64,000 bases of DNA from Halovulum sp039190275 (GCA_039190275.1 JBCCYF010000007.1:7705-71704), one strand, 5' to 3'. Positions 33,800 through 43,705 are shown, counted from the stretch's first letter. Notes: generated by a model not told the origin, from the letters alone. Numbers and translations are program-made.

Positions 33800-35776
33800 A
33801 TGGCCGCTGACGATCTGTTTTCCGATACGCCTGACGACCCTGAATACGATGCGTCCTCAATCGAAGTTCTCGAGGGGCTCGAACCGGTTCGCAAACGCCC
33901 GGGCATGTATATTGGCGGTACGGACGAGCGGGCACTCCACCATCTGGTCGCCGAAGTTCTGGACAATGCGATGGACGAGGCCGTCGCCGGTCACGCCAAT
34001 CGTATCGAGTTCGAGATGCATGCGGATCACACTGTGACGATCCGAGATAACGGCCGCGGGATCCCGGTCGATCCACACCCGAAATTTCCCGGGAAATCAG
34101 CGCTTGAGGTGATCCTTTGCACCCTGCATGCCGGTGGTAAATTCTCGGGGAAGGCCTATGAGACCTCCGGCGGGCTGCACGGGGTCGGAGTTTCGGTTGT
34201 CAACGCCTTGTCCGACCATCTGCGTGTCGAGGTGGCCCGCAACAAGGAACTCTATGCGCAAACATTCTCGCGCGGTGTGCCGCTTGGACCAATCGAAAGC
34301 CTTGGGCCGGTTCAGAACAGGCGCGGGACGACGGTGACGTTTCATCCGGATCCGGAGATCTTCGGGGCATCGGCCCACCTCAAGCCCGCCCGCCTGTTCA
34401 GTATGGCACGCTCCAAAGCCTATCTGTTCTCAGGCGTGGAGATCCGTTGGAAATGCGCGCCCGAGATTGCCGGTGACACGCAGCACCAGGCGGTTTTCCA
34501 CTTTCCCGGCGGACTTGCAGATTACTTGAACGAACAGATGGAAGGATCTGCAACATATAGTGAAAATCCGTTTGCAGGTAAGGTTAATTTTGCCGAGAAA
34601 TTCGGCGCAGATACGCCAGGGTCCGTCGAATGGGCGATCAATTGGACACCGATGCGCGACGCTTTTGTCAATTCCTACTGTAACACGGTTCCAACCCCTC
34701 AGGGCGGCACCCACGAAAGCGGTTTCTGGGCTGCTATCCTCAAGGGCATCCGTGCATATGGCGAGCTTGCCGGAAATCGCAAAGCGGCACAGATCACAAG
34801 GGATGATGTTCAAGCGGGCGGGTCCGCGATGATCTCGGTGTTTATCCGAGAGCCGGATTTCGTCGGTCAGACCAAGGATCGCCTGTCGACTCAGGCCGCA
34901 TTGCGGCTGGTCGAAAACGCGGTACGGGATCATTTCGACAATTGGCTTGCCGCGGATACCAAATCCGCAGGCGCGATCCTAGATTACCTGGTGCTCAAGG
35001 CCGAGGAGCGGCTGCGCAAAAAGGCCGAAAAGGAAACGTCGCGCAAATCTGCGACCAAAAGACTTCGGCTGCCCGGAAAGCTGGTCGATTGTTCGCAAAC
35101 CACCAGCCAGGGGACGGAACTGTTTCTTGTCGAAGGCGACAGCGCTGGCGGATCCGCAAAAATGGCCCGCATGCGGCAGACACAGGCGCTGCTGCCGTTG
35201 CGCGGCAAAATTCTGAATGTCCTGGGCGCCGCCAGCTCGAAAATGTCGCAGAATGCCGAACTTAACGACCTGTGTCAGGCGCTTGGAACCGGCATGGGCA
35301 CCAAATTCAACGTCGAGGATCTGCGTTACGACAAGATCATCATCATGACCGATGCGGATGTGGACGGGGCGCATATTGCCGCCCTTTTGATGACCTTTTT
35401 CTTCACGCAGATGCGACCGATGATCGACCACGGACACCTTTACCTGGCGTGCCCGCCACTCTACCGCCTGACCCAGGGCGCCAAGCGGGTTTATGTGTCC
35501 GACGAAGCCGAGAAAGAACGGGTGATGGCCGAGGGGCTGGGCGGCAAAGGGAAGTTCACCGTACAGCGGTTCAAGGGTCTGGGTGAGATGGACGCCAAGG
35601 ACCTGAAGGAAACAACGATGAACCCGGACACGCGCCGCCTGATCCGGGTTGCAATAGACGAGGATGCGCCAGGTGAAACCGGAGATCTGGTGGAGCGGCT
35701 GATGGGCAAACGACCGGAAATGCGTTTTGCATATATTCAGGAGAATGCCCGCTTTGTAGATGGGCTGGACGTGTGA
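33800..35776 (+). CDS. parE: DNA topoisomerase IV subunit B (ParE)
   Basis: 658 residues from ATG 33800; the upstream in-frame extension lacks homology. The GHKL ATPase region has VLEGLEPVRKRPGMYIGG, EVLDNAMDEA, DNGRGIPVDPHPK and TSGGLHGVGVSVVNALS. The TOPRIM domain has EGDSAGGSAKMAR and MTDADVDGAHIAALL, and QRFKGLGEMDAKDL is near the C-terminus. With ParC it decatenates daughter chromosomes. The length and the downstream MNPDTRRL motif fit ParE better than GyrB. It is divergent from dddL. Confidence 0.95.
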   Translation: MAADDLFSDTPDDPEYDASSIEVLEGLEPVRKRPGMYIGGTDERALHHLVAEVLDNAMDEAVAGHANRIEFEMHADHTVTIRDNGRGIPVDPHPKFPGKSALEVILCTLHAGGKFSGKAYETSGGLHGVGVSVVNALSDHLRVEVARNKELYAQTFSRGVPLGPIESLGPVQNRRGTTVTFHPDPEIFGASAHLKPARLFSMARSKAYLFSGVEIRWKCAPEIAGDTQHQAVFHFPGGLADYLNEQMEGSATYSENPFAGKVNFAEKFGADTPGSVEWAINWTPMRDAFVNSYCNTVPTPQGGTHESGFWAAILKGIRAYGELAGNRKAAQITRDDVQAGGSAMISVFIREPDFVGQTKDRLSTQAALRLVENAVRDHFDNWLAADTKSAGAILDYLVLKAEERLRKKAEKETSRKSATKRLRLPGKLVDCSQTTSQGTELFLVEGDSAGGSAKMARMRQTQALLPLRGKILNVLGAASSKMSQNAELNDLCQALGTGMGTKFNVEDLRYDKIIIMTDADVDGAHIAALLMTFFFTQMRPMIDHGHLYLACPPLYRLTQGAKRVYVSDEAEKERVMAEGLGGKGKFTVQRFKGLGEMDAKDLKETTMNPDTRRLIRVAIDEDAPGETGDLVERLMGKRPEMRFAYIQENARFVDGLDV

Positions 35777-36160
35777 GGCAGATTGTCACCCAAGCCGACG
35801 GCACGCCGCGTTCTGAAACAATCAGCGCCAAACTTTGTGCGACGCAAACCGCCGAACAATGCGCACGAACCTCGGGTTGAAGGGCCTGCAGCCCTGGCCA
35901 GCGCGTCTTGAGCGTCAGTATTCCTACAGACTGGGTACTCCTTGCGCACCGCTGCAAAAATGTCGTTCGTGGACAGTGTGATGTCGCAGTGAGGACAATT
36001 AATTCCTGCCAACTGTTGACGTTTACCTTTACATCGCGTGCACTCAACGCATCAAAACTGGACTCAAAGCGGTGTGAGGCGTCTGCCCCGCCAAAATTGA
36101 GCCAAAAACACATCAATGCGGCGCCCCAACAGCGCCAGTCGGTCAGACAGGGAGAGTTCT
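35777..36160. other. Intergenic region upstream of the peptide-type ABC operon
   Basis: 384 bp between parE and the binding-protein gene. No credible coding frame; a minus-strand frame beginning MAGINCPHCD has no ribosome site support. The lower-GC stretch around 35990-36060 is the most promoter-like part. No palindrome or clear promoter boxes could be fixed by eye. Confidence 0.5.
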
Positions 36161-37891
36161 ATGACCAATTCAACTGTTAATGGAAAGCCGATGCATCCGG
36201 TCGTCGCTTCGCTGGCCCAAGAGGTGCGCGAAGGTAGGATGGATCGTCGGGAATTCCTCGCCACAGCCTCGGCACTCGGCGCAACGACAGCGGCAGCCTA
36301 TGGTATGATCGGACTGGCCGCCCCGCAGGCCCGGGCAGACGGTCATGCCAAATCGGGCGGGACCTTGCGATGTTCGATGATCGTCCGACGGGTGGACGAT
36401 CCCCGGATCTTCGACTGGTCCGAGATGGGCAACGTGGCGCGCATGTTCGTCGAGCCTCTGGTCCGGTACACCGCCGACTTCACGTTTGAGCCGCATCTTT
36501 TGGAAAGCTGGGAGGTGAATGAGGACGCGACCGAGTACACGCTCAACCTCCGCCAGGGCGTCAGCTGGTCGAACGGCGACGCATTTACCGCCGAAGACGT
36601 GGTGTTCAACCTGTCACGTTGGGCCGAGAAACATGTCGCAGGCAACTCCATGGCGTCGCGGATTGCGACGCTGATCGAAAAGAAATCCGAAGAGACGATC
36701 CAGGTCGAAAAGACCGACGATGCAGGTGTTACAAGCACAGTCGATGAGGTGGTTGAGATCTTTGGTTTGCGCGACGATGCGGTTGAAATTGTCGACGATC
36801 ACACGATCACGCTCAGATGCTCGGCGCCGGATATCACCATCATACCCGGTTTCACCGATTATCCGGCCCTGATTGTTCACCGCGGGTTTAAGCCGGACGA
36901 GGCAGTCCTCTCAGAAAATCCGGTTGGCACCGGACCCTTTAAACTTGATGATCTGCAGGTGGGTATTTCGGCCAGCGTGTCGCGGACCGAAACCCCCTGG
37001 TGGGGCGAGGCTGCCGGCCTGCCACTCTACCTGGATGGCGTTGAGTTTATCGACTACGGTACGGATCCGTCGGCCGAAGTGGCCGCCTACGAGTCGGACG
37101 AAATCGATACGGCCTACCAGACCACCGCAGATTACGTGGACATTCTGGACAGTATCGACTTGGTAAAATCCGAGGTTGTGACCGCCGCGACCATCTGTGT
37201 ACGGATGAATGCGGGACAGCCGCCTTTCGACAACAAGGATGTCCGCAACGCCATACAGCTTGCATGCGACAATGAAACGGTCATGGATCTGGGCATCAAC
37301 GGTCTTGGCCAACCGGCGGAGAACCATCATGTCGGTCCGATGCACCCCGAGTACGCCGAAATTCCCAAGATCGAACGGGACACCGCGAAGGCGTTGGAGC
37401 TGCTGACTGCTGCCGGCCATGCCGATACCGAGTTCGAGCTGATCTCGATCGATGATGACTGGCGCCGCAACACCACCGACGCTGTGGCTGCGCAGCTTCG
37501 CGACGCGGGCATAAACGTAAAGCGCACCATTATGCCCGGCACAACCTTCTGGAACAACTGGACCGGCTACCCGTTCAGCTCGACCAACTGGAACCAGCGA
37601 CCCTTGGGCATTCAGGTTCTGGACCTGGCGTATCGCAGCGGTGCGGCTTGGAACGAAAGCGCACATACAAACTCTGAGTTTGATACATTGCTTGATCAGG
37701 CAAAGGGTATCGCCGATGCCGACGAGCGACGCGAGATCATGGCGGAGCTCCAGTCCATGCTGCAAGACAGCGGAGCGATGATCCAACCCTATTGGCGATC
37801 GCTCTACTGCCACTCGAACGAACGTGTGCAGGGTCGGCGTATGCATCCCACTTTCGAGATGCACTTTAACGAGATCTGGCTCGACGCATGA
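36161..37891 (+). CDS. ABC transporter substrate-binding protein, family 5 (peptide/opine type), Tat-exported
   Basis: 576 residues from ATG 36161 after GGGAGAGTTCT. MDRREFLATASALGATTAAA is a twin-arginine signal ending near ARA. The family 5 binding fold is shown by FEPHLLESWEVNEDATEYTLNLRQGVSW-type residues near 105-135 and the NPVGTGPFKL motif. These proteins bind oligopeptides, opines or related solutes. Tat export implies folding before translocation. It heads a four-gene operon; a perfect hairpin follows its stop. Confidence 0.94.
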   Translation: MTNSTVNGKPMHPVVASLAQEVREGRMDRREFLATASALGATTAAAYGMIGLAAPQARADGHAKSGGTLRCSMIVRRVDDPRIFDWSEMGNVARMFVEPLVRYTADFTFEPHLLESWEVNEDATEYTLNLRQGVSWSNGDAFTAEDVVFNLSRWAEKHVAGNSMASRIATLIEKKSEETIQVEKTDDAGVTSTVDEVVEIFGLRDDAVEIVDDHTITLRCSAPDITIIPGFTDYPALIVHRGFKPDEAVLSENPVGTGPFKLDDLQVGISASVSRTETPWWGEAAGLPLYLDGVEFIDYGTDPSAEVAAYESDEIDTAYQTTADYVDILDSIDLVKSEVVTAATICVRMNAGQPPFDNKDVRNAIQLACDNETVMDLGINGLGQPAENHHVGPMHPEYAEIPKIERDTAKALELLTAAGHADTEFELISIDDDWRRNTTDAVAAQLRDAGINVKRTIMPGTTFWNNWTGYPFSSTNWNQRPLGIQVLDLAYRSGAAWNESAHTNSEFDTLLDQAKGIADADERREIMAELQSMLQDSGAMIQPYWRSLYCHSNERVQGRRMHPTFEMHFNEIWLDA

Positions 37892-37898
37892 TCTTTTT

Positions 37899-37920
37899 GC
37901 AGGGGGCGATTGCCCCCTGC
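37899..37920 (+). promoter_or_regulatory. Intercistronic hairpin after the family 5 binding-protein gene
   Basis: GCAGGGGGC (37899-37907) and GCCCCCTGC (37912-37920) form a perfect 9-bp stem with loop GATT, eight bases after the binding-protein stop and 20 before the permease start. A T-run precedes rather than follows it on the plus strand, so full termination is unlikely. It probably stabilises the upstream mRNA. Confidence 0.65.
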
Positions 37921-37939
37921 CCCCTTGCAGGACCCTCAG

Positions 37940-38893
37940 ATGCTTAGTTTTCTCTCTCAACGCTTCGGGGTTATGGCCCTGACAGCGGTCTGCCTGACGT
38001 TTATTGTGTTTACGTTGGTGAACTTGCAGCCGAACCTCGAAAAGCTCGCCAAAGAGCAGAACAACATGCGAATGTCCGACCAGGCCGTCACGGTTTGGCT
38101 CCAGGAGGAGGGTTTCAACCGCCCGCTGGTAACTCGGTACAGCGAATGGCTGTTCGGCGTGGTACGCGGAGACTTGGGTCAAAGCACCCGGTTTCGCGCA
38201 CCGGTCAACGAAATCCTATGGGAACGGCTCGCACTGACCGGCATCCTGATGTTCTGGGTGATGGTCGTGATGGTGCCCGCATCATTACTTGTCGGCGTTC
38301 TCGCCGGGATGCGGGAAGGGACGTTCCAGGACCGAAGTTTGTCCACCTTCGCCATCGCCACGACGGCAACGCCGGAGTATGTCTCCGGGGTGATCCTGAC
38401 TGTGATCTTCGCCTCAAAAGTCGTTGGACTTGAATGGTTTTCCGGCTCGGCCACCAAAGCGATGGAGGGCGCAACACTCTATAACTTTGGCCTGCCCGTG
38501 CTGACCATGGCCCTTTACGGGATGGGTTATATTGCGCGGATGACCCGCGCCTCGATGGCCGAGGTGATGACCGCACAATACATCCGCACCGCACGGCTAA
38601 AAGGCGTTTCCTTCCGGAACATCGTAATCAAACATGCGCTACGCAACGCTTTGATCGCGCCATTCACTGTGATCATGCTCCAGTTCCCCTGGCTGCTGAC
38701 CGGCGTGGTCATCGTTGAAAACCTGTTCAACTACAAAGGCTTTGGCTGGCTGCTGGTTGAGGCGGCAAGCAACAACGACATTGATCTGCTGCTCTCTTGC
38801 TCGATCGTCGCCGTTATCGTCGTCCTTGCAACGCAGCTGATCTCGGACATCGGATATGTCTATCTGAACCCACGCATTCGCGTCAGCGCCTGA
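37940..38893 (+). CDS. ABC transporter permease (DppB/OppB type)
   Basis: 317 residues from ATG 37940, preceded by TGCAGGACCC. Six membrane segments are visible, with the first at about 12-32. The permease loop reads TARLKGVSFRNIVIKHALRN, the EAA-like contact site for the ATPase. NLGQ-like DLGQSTRFRAPV after the first periplasmic loop is typical of the family. It forms the import channel with the next gene. Confidence 0.94.
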   Translation: MLSFLSQRFGVMALTAVCLTFIVFTLVNLQPNLEKLAKEQNNMRMSDQAVTVWLQEEGFNRPLVTRYSEWLFGVVRGDLGQSTRFRAPVNEILWERLALTGILMFWVMVVMVPASLLVGVLAGMREGTFQDRSLSTFAIATTATPEYVSGVILTVIFASKVVGLEWFSGSATKAMEGATLYNFGLPVLTMALYGMGYIARMTRASMAEVMTAQYIRTARLKGVSFRNIVIKHALRNALIAPFTVIMLQFPWLLTGVVIVENLFNYKGFGWLLVEAASNNDIDLLLSCSIVAVIVVLATQLISDIGYVYLNPRIRVSA

Positions 38894-38903
38894 GGAGGCA
38901 TTC

Positions 38904-40052
38904 ATGGAAGACCTTACGACGGGCCAGATCTTTGCAGGGGTCATAGTACAGTTCACACCAGTCTGGATCGGCATCGTCGTTATCATGGGAGCGTCGGCCT
39001 ATTTCAAACAGCGCCTCAGCCTGTATGGACGGCTGTTTGACAGCCCTGTCGGTATGGTCGGCCTTGCGCTGGTGTTGTTCTGGGCCCTTACGGCGCTGTT
39101 TGCCGACCAGATCGCCACAATGGATCCACTTGAGCAATTCCGTGTTCTCAAGAACAAACCACCCGGTACATTCGAGCCTGAATCCGGTATAGCGGCGCTT
39201 CTGGGTGGCGACAATCTGGGTCGGGATGTCTTTAGCCGCATGGTCTGGGGCTCGGTCACCGTGATGCAGATCGCGCCAACCGCCACGCTTGTCGCGCTGA
39301 TGGTGGGGATAACCATGGGCCTGCCCGCTGGCTACTATGGCGGCTACGTCGACACCGCGCTCAGCTTCCTTGCCAATCTGGTGCTCGCCTTCCCGGTGAT
39401 CCTGCTGTTTTATCTGCTGGTCACCCCCGAAATCCGAAGTACGGTCATTCCGACGGCGATGGCGTCGGTGGTGTTCCTGATCCCGATCCTTTTTGTGATC
39501 GCGATGATCTATTCCAAGCTGTACACGCGTCCCGATACGCTTTGGTACTTCCTGCTGCCGGCCGTTCTGATCGGGCTGTTCATGTACACGCATCTGATCA
39601 ACGTCTGGAACCCGACCGGTGTGTGGCTGGACGCAAATGGACTGAACATCTTTGTCTCGGTTGTCTTCGTGACGTCACCGGCCGTGTTTCGCATCGTGCG
39701 GGGCCTGACAATGGACATCAAAACACGCGACTACGTCGCCGCCTCCCAAACCCGGGGGGAAGGTCCGTGGTACATCATGCTGTGGGAGATCTTACCAAAC
39801 GCCCGCGGCCCGCTGATCGTCGATGCCTGCCTGCGTATTGGGTACACCACAATCCTGCTGGGCACACTGGGGTTCTTTGGCCTGGGTGTCAGCCCGGAAT
39901 CGTCCGACTGGGGCATGACAATCAACGAAGGGCGCAAGCTGCTGCGTCTGTTCCCGCATGCGGCCCTGCCGCCCGCACTGGCGATTATGACGCTGGTTCT
40001 TGGGCTTAACCTGTTGGCCGATGGTTTGCGCGAGCAAAGCCTGAAGGACTAA
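38904..40052 (+). CDS. ABC transporter permease (DppC/OppC type)
   Basis: 382 residues, longer than the usual 280-300. The core has LGGDNLGRDVFSRMVWGS and the EAA-like loop YVAASQTRGEGPWYIMLWEILPN. An additional membrane region at about 175-235, including an extra stretch around KLYTRPDTLWYFLLPAVLIG, accounts for the extra length. A leading membrane segment is at about 10-28. ATG 38904 follows GAGGAGGCATTC. It pairs with the DppB-type permease. Confidence 0.92.
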   Translation: MEDLTTGQIFAGVIVQFTPVWIGIVVIMGASAYFKQRLSLYGRLFDSPVGMVGLALVLFWALTALFADQIATMDPLEQFRVLKNKPPGTFEPESGIAALLGGDNLGRDVFSRMVWGSVTVMQIAPTATLVALMVGITMGLPAGYYGGYVDTALSFLANLVLAFPVILLFYLLVTPEIRSTVIPTAMASVVFLIPILFVIAMIYSKLYTRPDTLWYFLLPAVLIGLFMYTHLINVWNPTGVWLDANGLNIFVSVVFVTSPAVFRIVRGLTMDIKTRDYVAASQTRGEGPWYIMLWEILPNARGPLIVDACLRIGYTTILLGTLGFFGLGVSPESSDWGMTINEGRKLLRLFPHAALPPALAIMTLVLGLNLLADGLREQSLKD

Positions 40053-40117
40053 CCAGATGATGCCAGGCGGCGCCGTCCGCGACGCCATACCCTGCGCCAA
40101 AATAAGGAGCCAAAGCA

Positions 40118-42205
40118 ATGCAGACCCCTGATTATGATGGCCCTATCCTCGAGATTGAGAACCTGTCGATCAGCTTTTTTACCCGGGCGGGTGAGATCCC
40201 GGCGGTGATGGATTTTTCCTGCACTGTTCAGCCGGGCGAAGCGATGGGGCTTGTCGGGGAAAGCGGGTGCGGAAAATCGACCGTTGCCCTTGGTGTCATG
40301 CAGGATCTGGGCAAGGCCGGTAAAATCGTGGGTGGCAGTATCAAGTTCAAGGGCCGGAACCTGAACGATATGTCCGAGGACGAGCTGCGTGCCCTGCGCG
40401 GGTCCGAGATCGCGATGATCTATCAGGAGCCTATGGCGTCCCTTAACCCCGCAATGAAAATCGGCCGTCAGCTCATGGAAGTCCCGATGATCCACGAGGA
40501 TATGCCCGAGAAACAGGCCTATGACCTGGCCCTTGACGTTGTCGAGTCTGTCCGCCTTCCCGATCCAAAGCGCATGCTCGAAAGCTATCCCCATCAGCTG
40601 TCGGGCGGGCAACAACAACGCATTGTGATCGCGATGGCGTTGATGTCCAAACCCTCGCTGCTGATCCTGGACGAACCCACCACGGCGCTGGATGTGACGG
40701 TCGAGGCGGGCATCGTCGATCTGGTCAAGAACCTAGGAGAGAAATACGGCACCTCGATGCTGTTCATCTCCCACAACCTTGGCCTTGTGTTGGAAACCTG
40801 CAACCGGCTGTGCGTCATGTACTCCGGCGAGGCCGTTGAAACCGGGTCGATTGCGGATGTATTCGACAAGATGCGCCACCCCTATACCCAAGGGCTGTTC
40901 CGCTCGATCCCTCTGCCCGGCGCGGATAAGAATTCCCGCCCGCTGATCGCAATTCCGGGGAACTTTCCCCTCCCCCACGAGCGCCCGCAGGGCTGCAACT
41001 TCGGACCCCGTTGCACATATTTCGAAGCGGGGCGTTGCGACAAAGGCGCCATTCAAATGGCCGAGGTCGCGGGTGATGACCGGCATGCGTCGCGCTGCCT
41101 GAAGTTCGATGAAATTGACTGGGATGCGCAGCCCGTTGTCGCGAACAAGACCGACAAGACCGAAGCCGGATCGGTTTGCCTGCGGGTCGATGACCTCAAG
41201 AAATACTATGAGGTTTCCGCCTCGGCATTGTTTTCGGGCGGTGAGAAGCGTGTGGTTAAGGCGAATGAGTCTGTGTCGCTTGAGGCCTGCGAGGCCGAAA
41301 CGCTTGCCATAGTCGGCGAGAGCGGATGCGGCAAATCCACCCTTGCCAAAGTTTTACTGGGCCTGGAAACGGCGACTTCGGGCGGCGTCCTGCTGGACAA
41401 CAACTCGATCGGCGATACCCAGATCGAGCAACGCGATACCCGCACGGTCGCCGATATCCAGATGGTGTTTCAAAACCCGTTCGATACGCTTAATCCCAGC
41501 CATACGATCGGCGCGCAGATTATCCGGGTGCTCGAAAAGTTCAAATTCGGCAATTCAAATGCTGACCGCGAGCAGAAAATGCTGGAACTTCTGGATCTGG
41601 TGAAACTGCCCCGCGCCTTTGCGAAACGCAAACCGCGCCAGCTGTCCGGGGGGCAGAAACAGCGTATCGGCATTGCGCGGGCGTTTGCCGGGGGTCCCAA
41701 GGTTGTCGTGGCGGACGAACCGGTCTCAGCGCTGGACGTCTCGGTCCAGGCCGCGGTGACAGAACTGCTGATGGACATTCAACGCGAGAGCCGCACCACC
41801 ATGCTGTTCATCAGCCACGATCTGAGCATCGTCCGCTATCTCTCTGATCGCGTTATGGTAATGTACCTTGGGCATGTGGTTGAAAGCGGGACCACGGAAC
41901 AGGTATTTGCGCCACCCTATCACCCCTATACCGAGGCCCTCCTTTCCGCAGTCCCGATTGCGGATACATCTGTCCAGAAAAAGAACATCGTGCTGGAAGG
42001 GGACATCCCCTCGGCAATGAACCCACCCTCGGGCTGCCCGTTTCAGACACGCTGCCCCCGCAAGAAGAACGTAGCGGGCTCCTTGTGCGAGACGGAGCTG
42101 CCACCGATGCGCACACTTGCCGATGGCCACCAGATCAAATGCCACCTCAGTCAGGCGGAACTGGATCTGATGGAACCGGTGATTGTCCTCACCGCTGCCG
42201 AGTAA
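40118..42205 (+). CDS. Fused double ABC ATPase (DppD-DppF type)
   Basis: 695 residues with two complete nucleotide-binding domains. The first has Walker A GESGCGKST (about 47-55), signature LSGGQQQR and Walker B LLILDEPTTALD; the second has GESGCGKST near 400, LSGGQKQR and VVADEPVSALD. Each half ends with the oligopeptide C-terminal Cys cluster (GCNFGPRCTY, GCPFQTRCPR), which in related ATPases can bind an iron-sulfur cluster. It supplies both ATPases of the importer in one chain. Start follows AAGGAGCCAAAGC. Confidence 0.95.
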   Translation: MQTPDYDGPILEIENLSISFFTRAGEIPAVMDFSCTVQPGEAMGLVGESGCGKSTVALGVMQDLGKAGKIVGGSIKFKGRNLNDMSEDELRALRGSEIAMIYQEPMASLNPAMKIGRQLMEVPMIHEDMPEKQAYDLALDVVESVRLPDPKRMLESYPHQLSGGQQQRIVIAMALMSKPSLLILDEPTTALDVTVEAGIVDLVKNLGEKYGTSMLFISHNLGLVLETCNRLCVMYSGEAVETGSIADVFDKMRHPYTQGLFRSIPLPGADKNSRPLIAIPGNFPLPHERPQGCNFGPRCTYFEAGRCDKGAIQMAEVAGDDRHASRCLKFDEIDWDAQPVVANKTDKTEAGSVCLRVDDLKKYYEVSASALFSGGEKRVVKANESVSLEACEAETLAIVGESGCGKSTLAKVLLGLETATSGGVLLDNNSIGDTQIEQRDTRTVADIQMVFQNPFDTLNPSHTIGAQIIRVLEKFKFGNSNADREQKMLELLDLVKLPRAFAKRKPRQLSGGQKQRIGIARAFAGGPKVVVADEPVSALDVSVQAAVTELLMDIQRESRTTMLFISHDLSIVRYLSDRVMVMYLGHVVESGTTEQVFAPPYHPYTEALLSAVPIADTSVQKKNIVLEGDIPSAMNPPSGCPFQTRCPRKKNVAGSLCETELPPMRTLADGHQIKCHLSQAELDLMEPVIVLTAAE

Positions 42206-42209
42206 TTCG

Positions 42210-42240
42210 CCCTAATAATGCCTTGAAGGCTTTGTTAGGG
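42210..42240 (+). terminator. Hairpin after the peptide-type ABC operon
   Basis: CCCTAA (42210-42215) and TTAGGG (42235-42240) enclose an inner GCCTTGAAGGC hairpin. It lies just after the ATPase stop and before the sulfotransferase start. There is no clean T-tract, so attenuation rather than full termination is possible. Confidence 0.45.
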
Positions 42241-42268
42241 TGCGCGGCGCAGTGTAGGGGGTACAGTC

Positions 42269-42994
42269 ATGAAGTTCCGGTCGCGTCGCATATTATCCGA
42301 ATCCACCGCACCCCTGGCCTGGGGCCTCGGCCGCGCCGCGCGACTGGGGAAAGTGCCCAAGCCCGATACGCGTGTCGAACGTTTCTACTATTCGGAACAA
42401 AGGCTGATGGCCGCACCGATCCCCAAGGTTGCGAGCCGGACGTTCAAGCAGATGTTCCAGACACTCAGCGATGGCGCTCCGTCAGAATTGGCCTGCAATC
42501 CCGAGGAGATCCGTCCACAGTTTCCAGACTTCTACATATTCTCCTTCACACGCAACCCGTGGTCTCGGATTTATTCATGCTGGAAGGACAAGGTGGCGGA
42601 TGCCGTGACCCCCGGCAAAGTATCAATCCTGTCGCGCTTCTCCGGCCTTCGACCCTTTATGCCGTTTGAGGAGTTCGTCGAATGGCTGGCGACCGAAGCG
42701 GGAAGCGATTCCGTTGCCGACCGGCACTGGATGTCGCAGGTCCGTCACCTGGATGCCGGTGACGGGCGCAGTCTGTGCAATTTTGTCGGGCAGATGGAAC
42801 AGCTTGATGCCGGCCTAAGTCAGGTTGAGCAGCAAACCGGCATCGCGTTGCCGCGCCCTGAAAAGGTGAATGCGAAAACGGCCGGTGGCGAGTACCGCAC
42901 GGCCTTTTCAGAGCGGGCCCGGCAAATGATTGCCGAGCGCTATGCGGCTGATATCGAAACCTATAAGTACCGCTTCGATGACGAGGTCCACTAG
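42269..42994 (+). CDS. Sulfotransferase family 2 protein
   Basis: 241 residues. PKVASRTFKQMF near residues 51-62 resembles the 5'-phosphosulfate-binding loop of carbohydrate sulfotransferases, and FSFTRNPWSRIYSCWKDK near 91-108 is the 3'-phosphate-binding loop with Arg and Ser. Such enzymes transfer sulfate from PAPS to a glycan or other alcohol. No signal or membrane segment is evident. The acceptor is unknown; it is separated from the ABC operon by a hairpin. Confidence 0.82.
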   Translation: MKFRSRRILSESTAPLAWGLGRAARLGKVPKPDTRVERFYYSEQRLMAAPIPKVASRTFKQMFQTLSDGAPSELACNPEEIRPQFPDFYIFSFTRNPWSRIYSCWKDKVADAVTPGKVSILSRFSGLRPFMPFEEFVEWLATEAGSDSVADRHWMSQVRHLDAGDGRSLCNFVGQMEQLDAGLSQVEQQTGIALPRPEKVNAKTAGGEYRTAFSERARQMIAERYAADIETYKYRFDDEVH

Positions 42995-43058
42995 CAGACC
43001 CGGTCACGGCCCGGTCCGTCAACAGAACACAACGCGACGGTCGTATCCAAATGAAAGA

Positions 43059-43079
43059 GGGCGCCCTGGTGGGACGCCC
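43059..43079 (-). terminator. Terminator downstream of bioY
   Basis: GGGCG (43059-43063) and CGCCC (43075-43079) with an inner CC/GG pair form a GC-rich stem. On the minus strand it is followed by CTCTTTCATTT, consistent with intrinsic termination of bioY. It lies between the convergent sulfotransferase and bioY genes. Confidence 0.5.
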
Positions 43080-43102
43080 CGCTTCCGCGATCCGGTCGAG
43101 CT

Positions 43103-43705
43103 TTACCCGCGCGCCTTTCCGACCAGTGCCCAGGACAGTGGCAGAAGCAGTGCAGCCAGCGCCAGTTTCATGGCGTCGCCGATCAGGAACGGCGTCAGGC
43201 CCCACTCAAGGATGGGCTCGTTCCACGTATAGAGGTATCCAAGCCACAAGATCCCGGGGACATAGATCAGGACATTGCCGATCAGCATAGCAATCGCCAT
43301 AAGCAGAACACTGCGGTCCCAGCCCCGCCGCGCCAAAGCGCCAAGCGCCAGGGTCGCCAGCACATACCCCACCAGATACCCGCCCGTGGCCCCGGTCATA
43401 TATGTCCAGCCAAACGCCTCGGCCGACGAACTCTGAAATACGTCAAATCCCAGGTAGCCGATCAGCATATACCCCAGGATCGTTGTCAAACCCAGTCGCG
43501 GGCCATAGGCCGCCGCAATGGTCAGCACAGCGAAGGTCCCCATGCTTACCGCCACGGGCGACGGTGGGACGGGTACTTTGATCTTGGCGGCCATTGCCAG
43601 CGCAAGAATACCCAGCACCACCAGAACCGCGCGTTTGACCCAAAGCCCCGTTCCGTCGGTCGGGCCGTGGTCGGCCAGCACCTTATCCGTCATCGCAAGT
43701 GCCAT
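43103..43705 (-). CDS. bioY: Biotin transporter BioY
   Basis: 200 residues with about six membrane segments. AKIKVPVPPSPVAVSMGTFAVLTI and the following GPRLGLTTILGYMLIGYLG match the conserved BioY core. BioY is the S-component of biotin ECF transporters; alphaproteobacteria often use it with BioMN or alone. bioM and bioN are not in the window. ATG 43705 follows GAGGGATCAG. No BioR-type palindrome was found upstream. Confidence 0.93.
   Translation of the reverse strand: MALAMTDKVLADHGPTDGTGLWVKRAVLVVLGILALAMAAKIKVPVPPSPVAVSMGTFAVLTIAAAYGPRLGLTTILGYMLIGYLGFDVFQSSSAEAFGWTYMTGATGGYLVGYVLATLALGALARRGWDRSVLLMAIAMLIGNVLIYVPGILWLGYLYTWNEPILEWGLTPFLIGDAMKLALAALLLPLSWALVGKARG

Noticed and set aside
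35737..36012. Minus-strand frame with a CPHC motif upstream of the ABC operon
   Set aside because: A zinc-ribbon-like start was tempting, but there is no second Cys pair in register, no ribosome site, and half of it is antisense to the end of parE.
36911..38182. 423-residue open frame on the minus strand
   Set aside because: Antisense to the ABC binding protein and permease genes; no motif or ribosome site.
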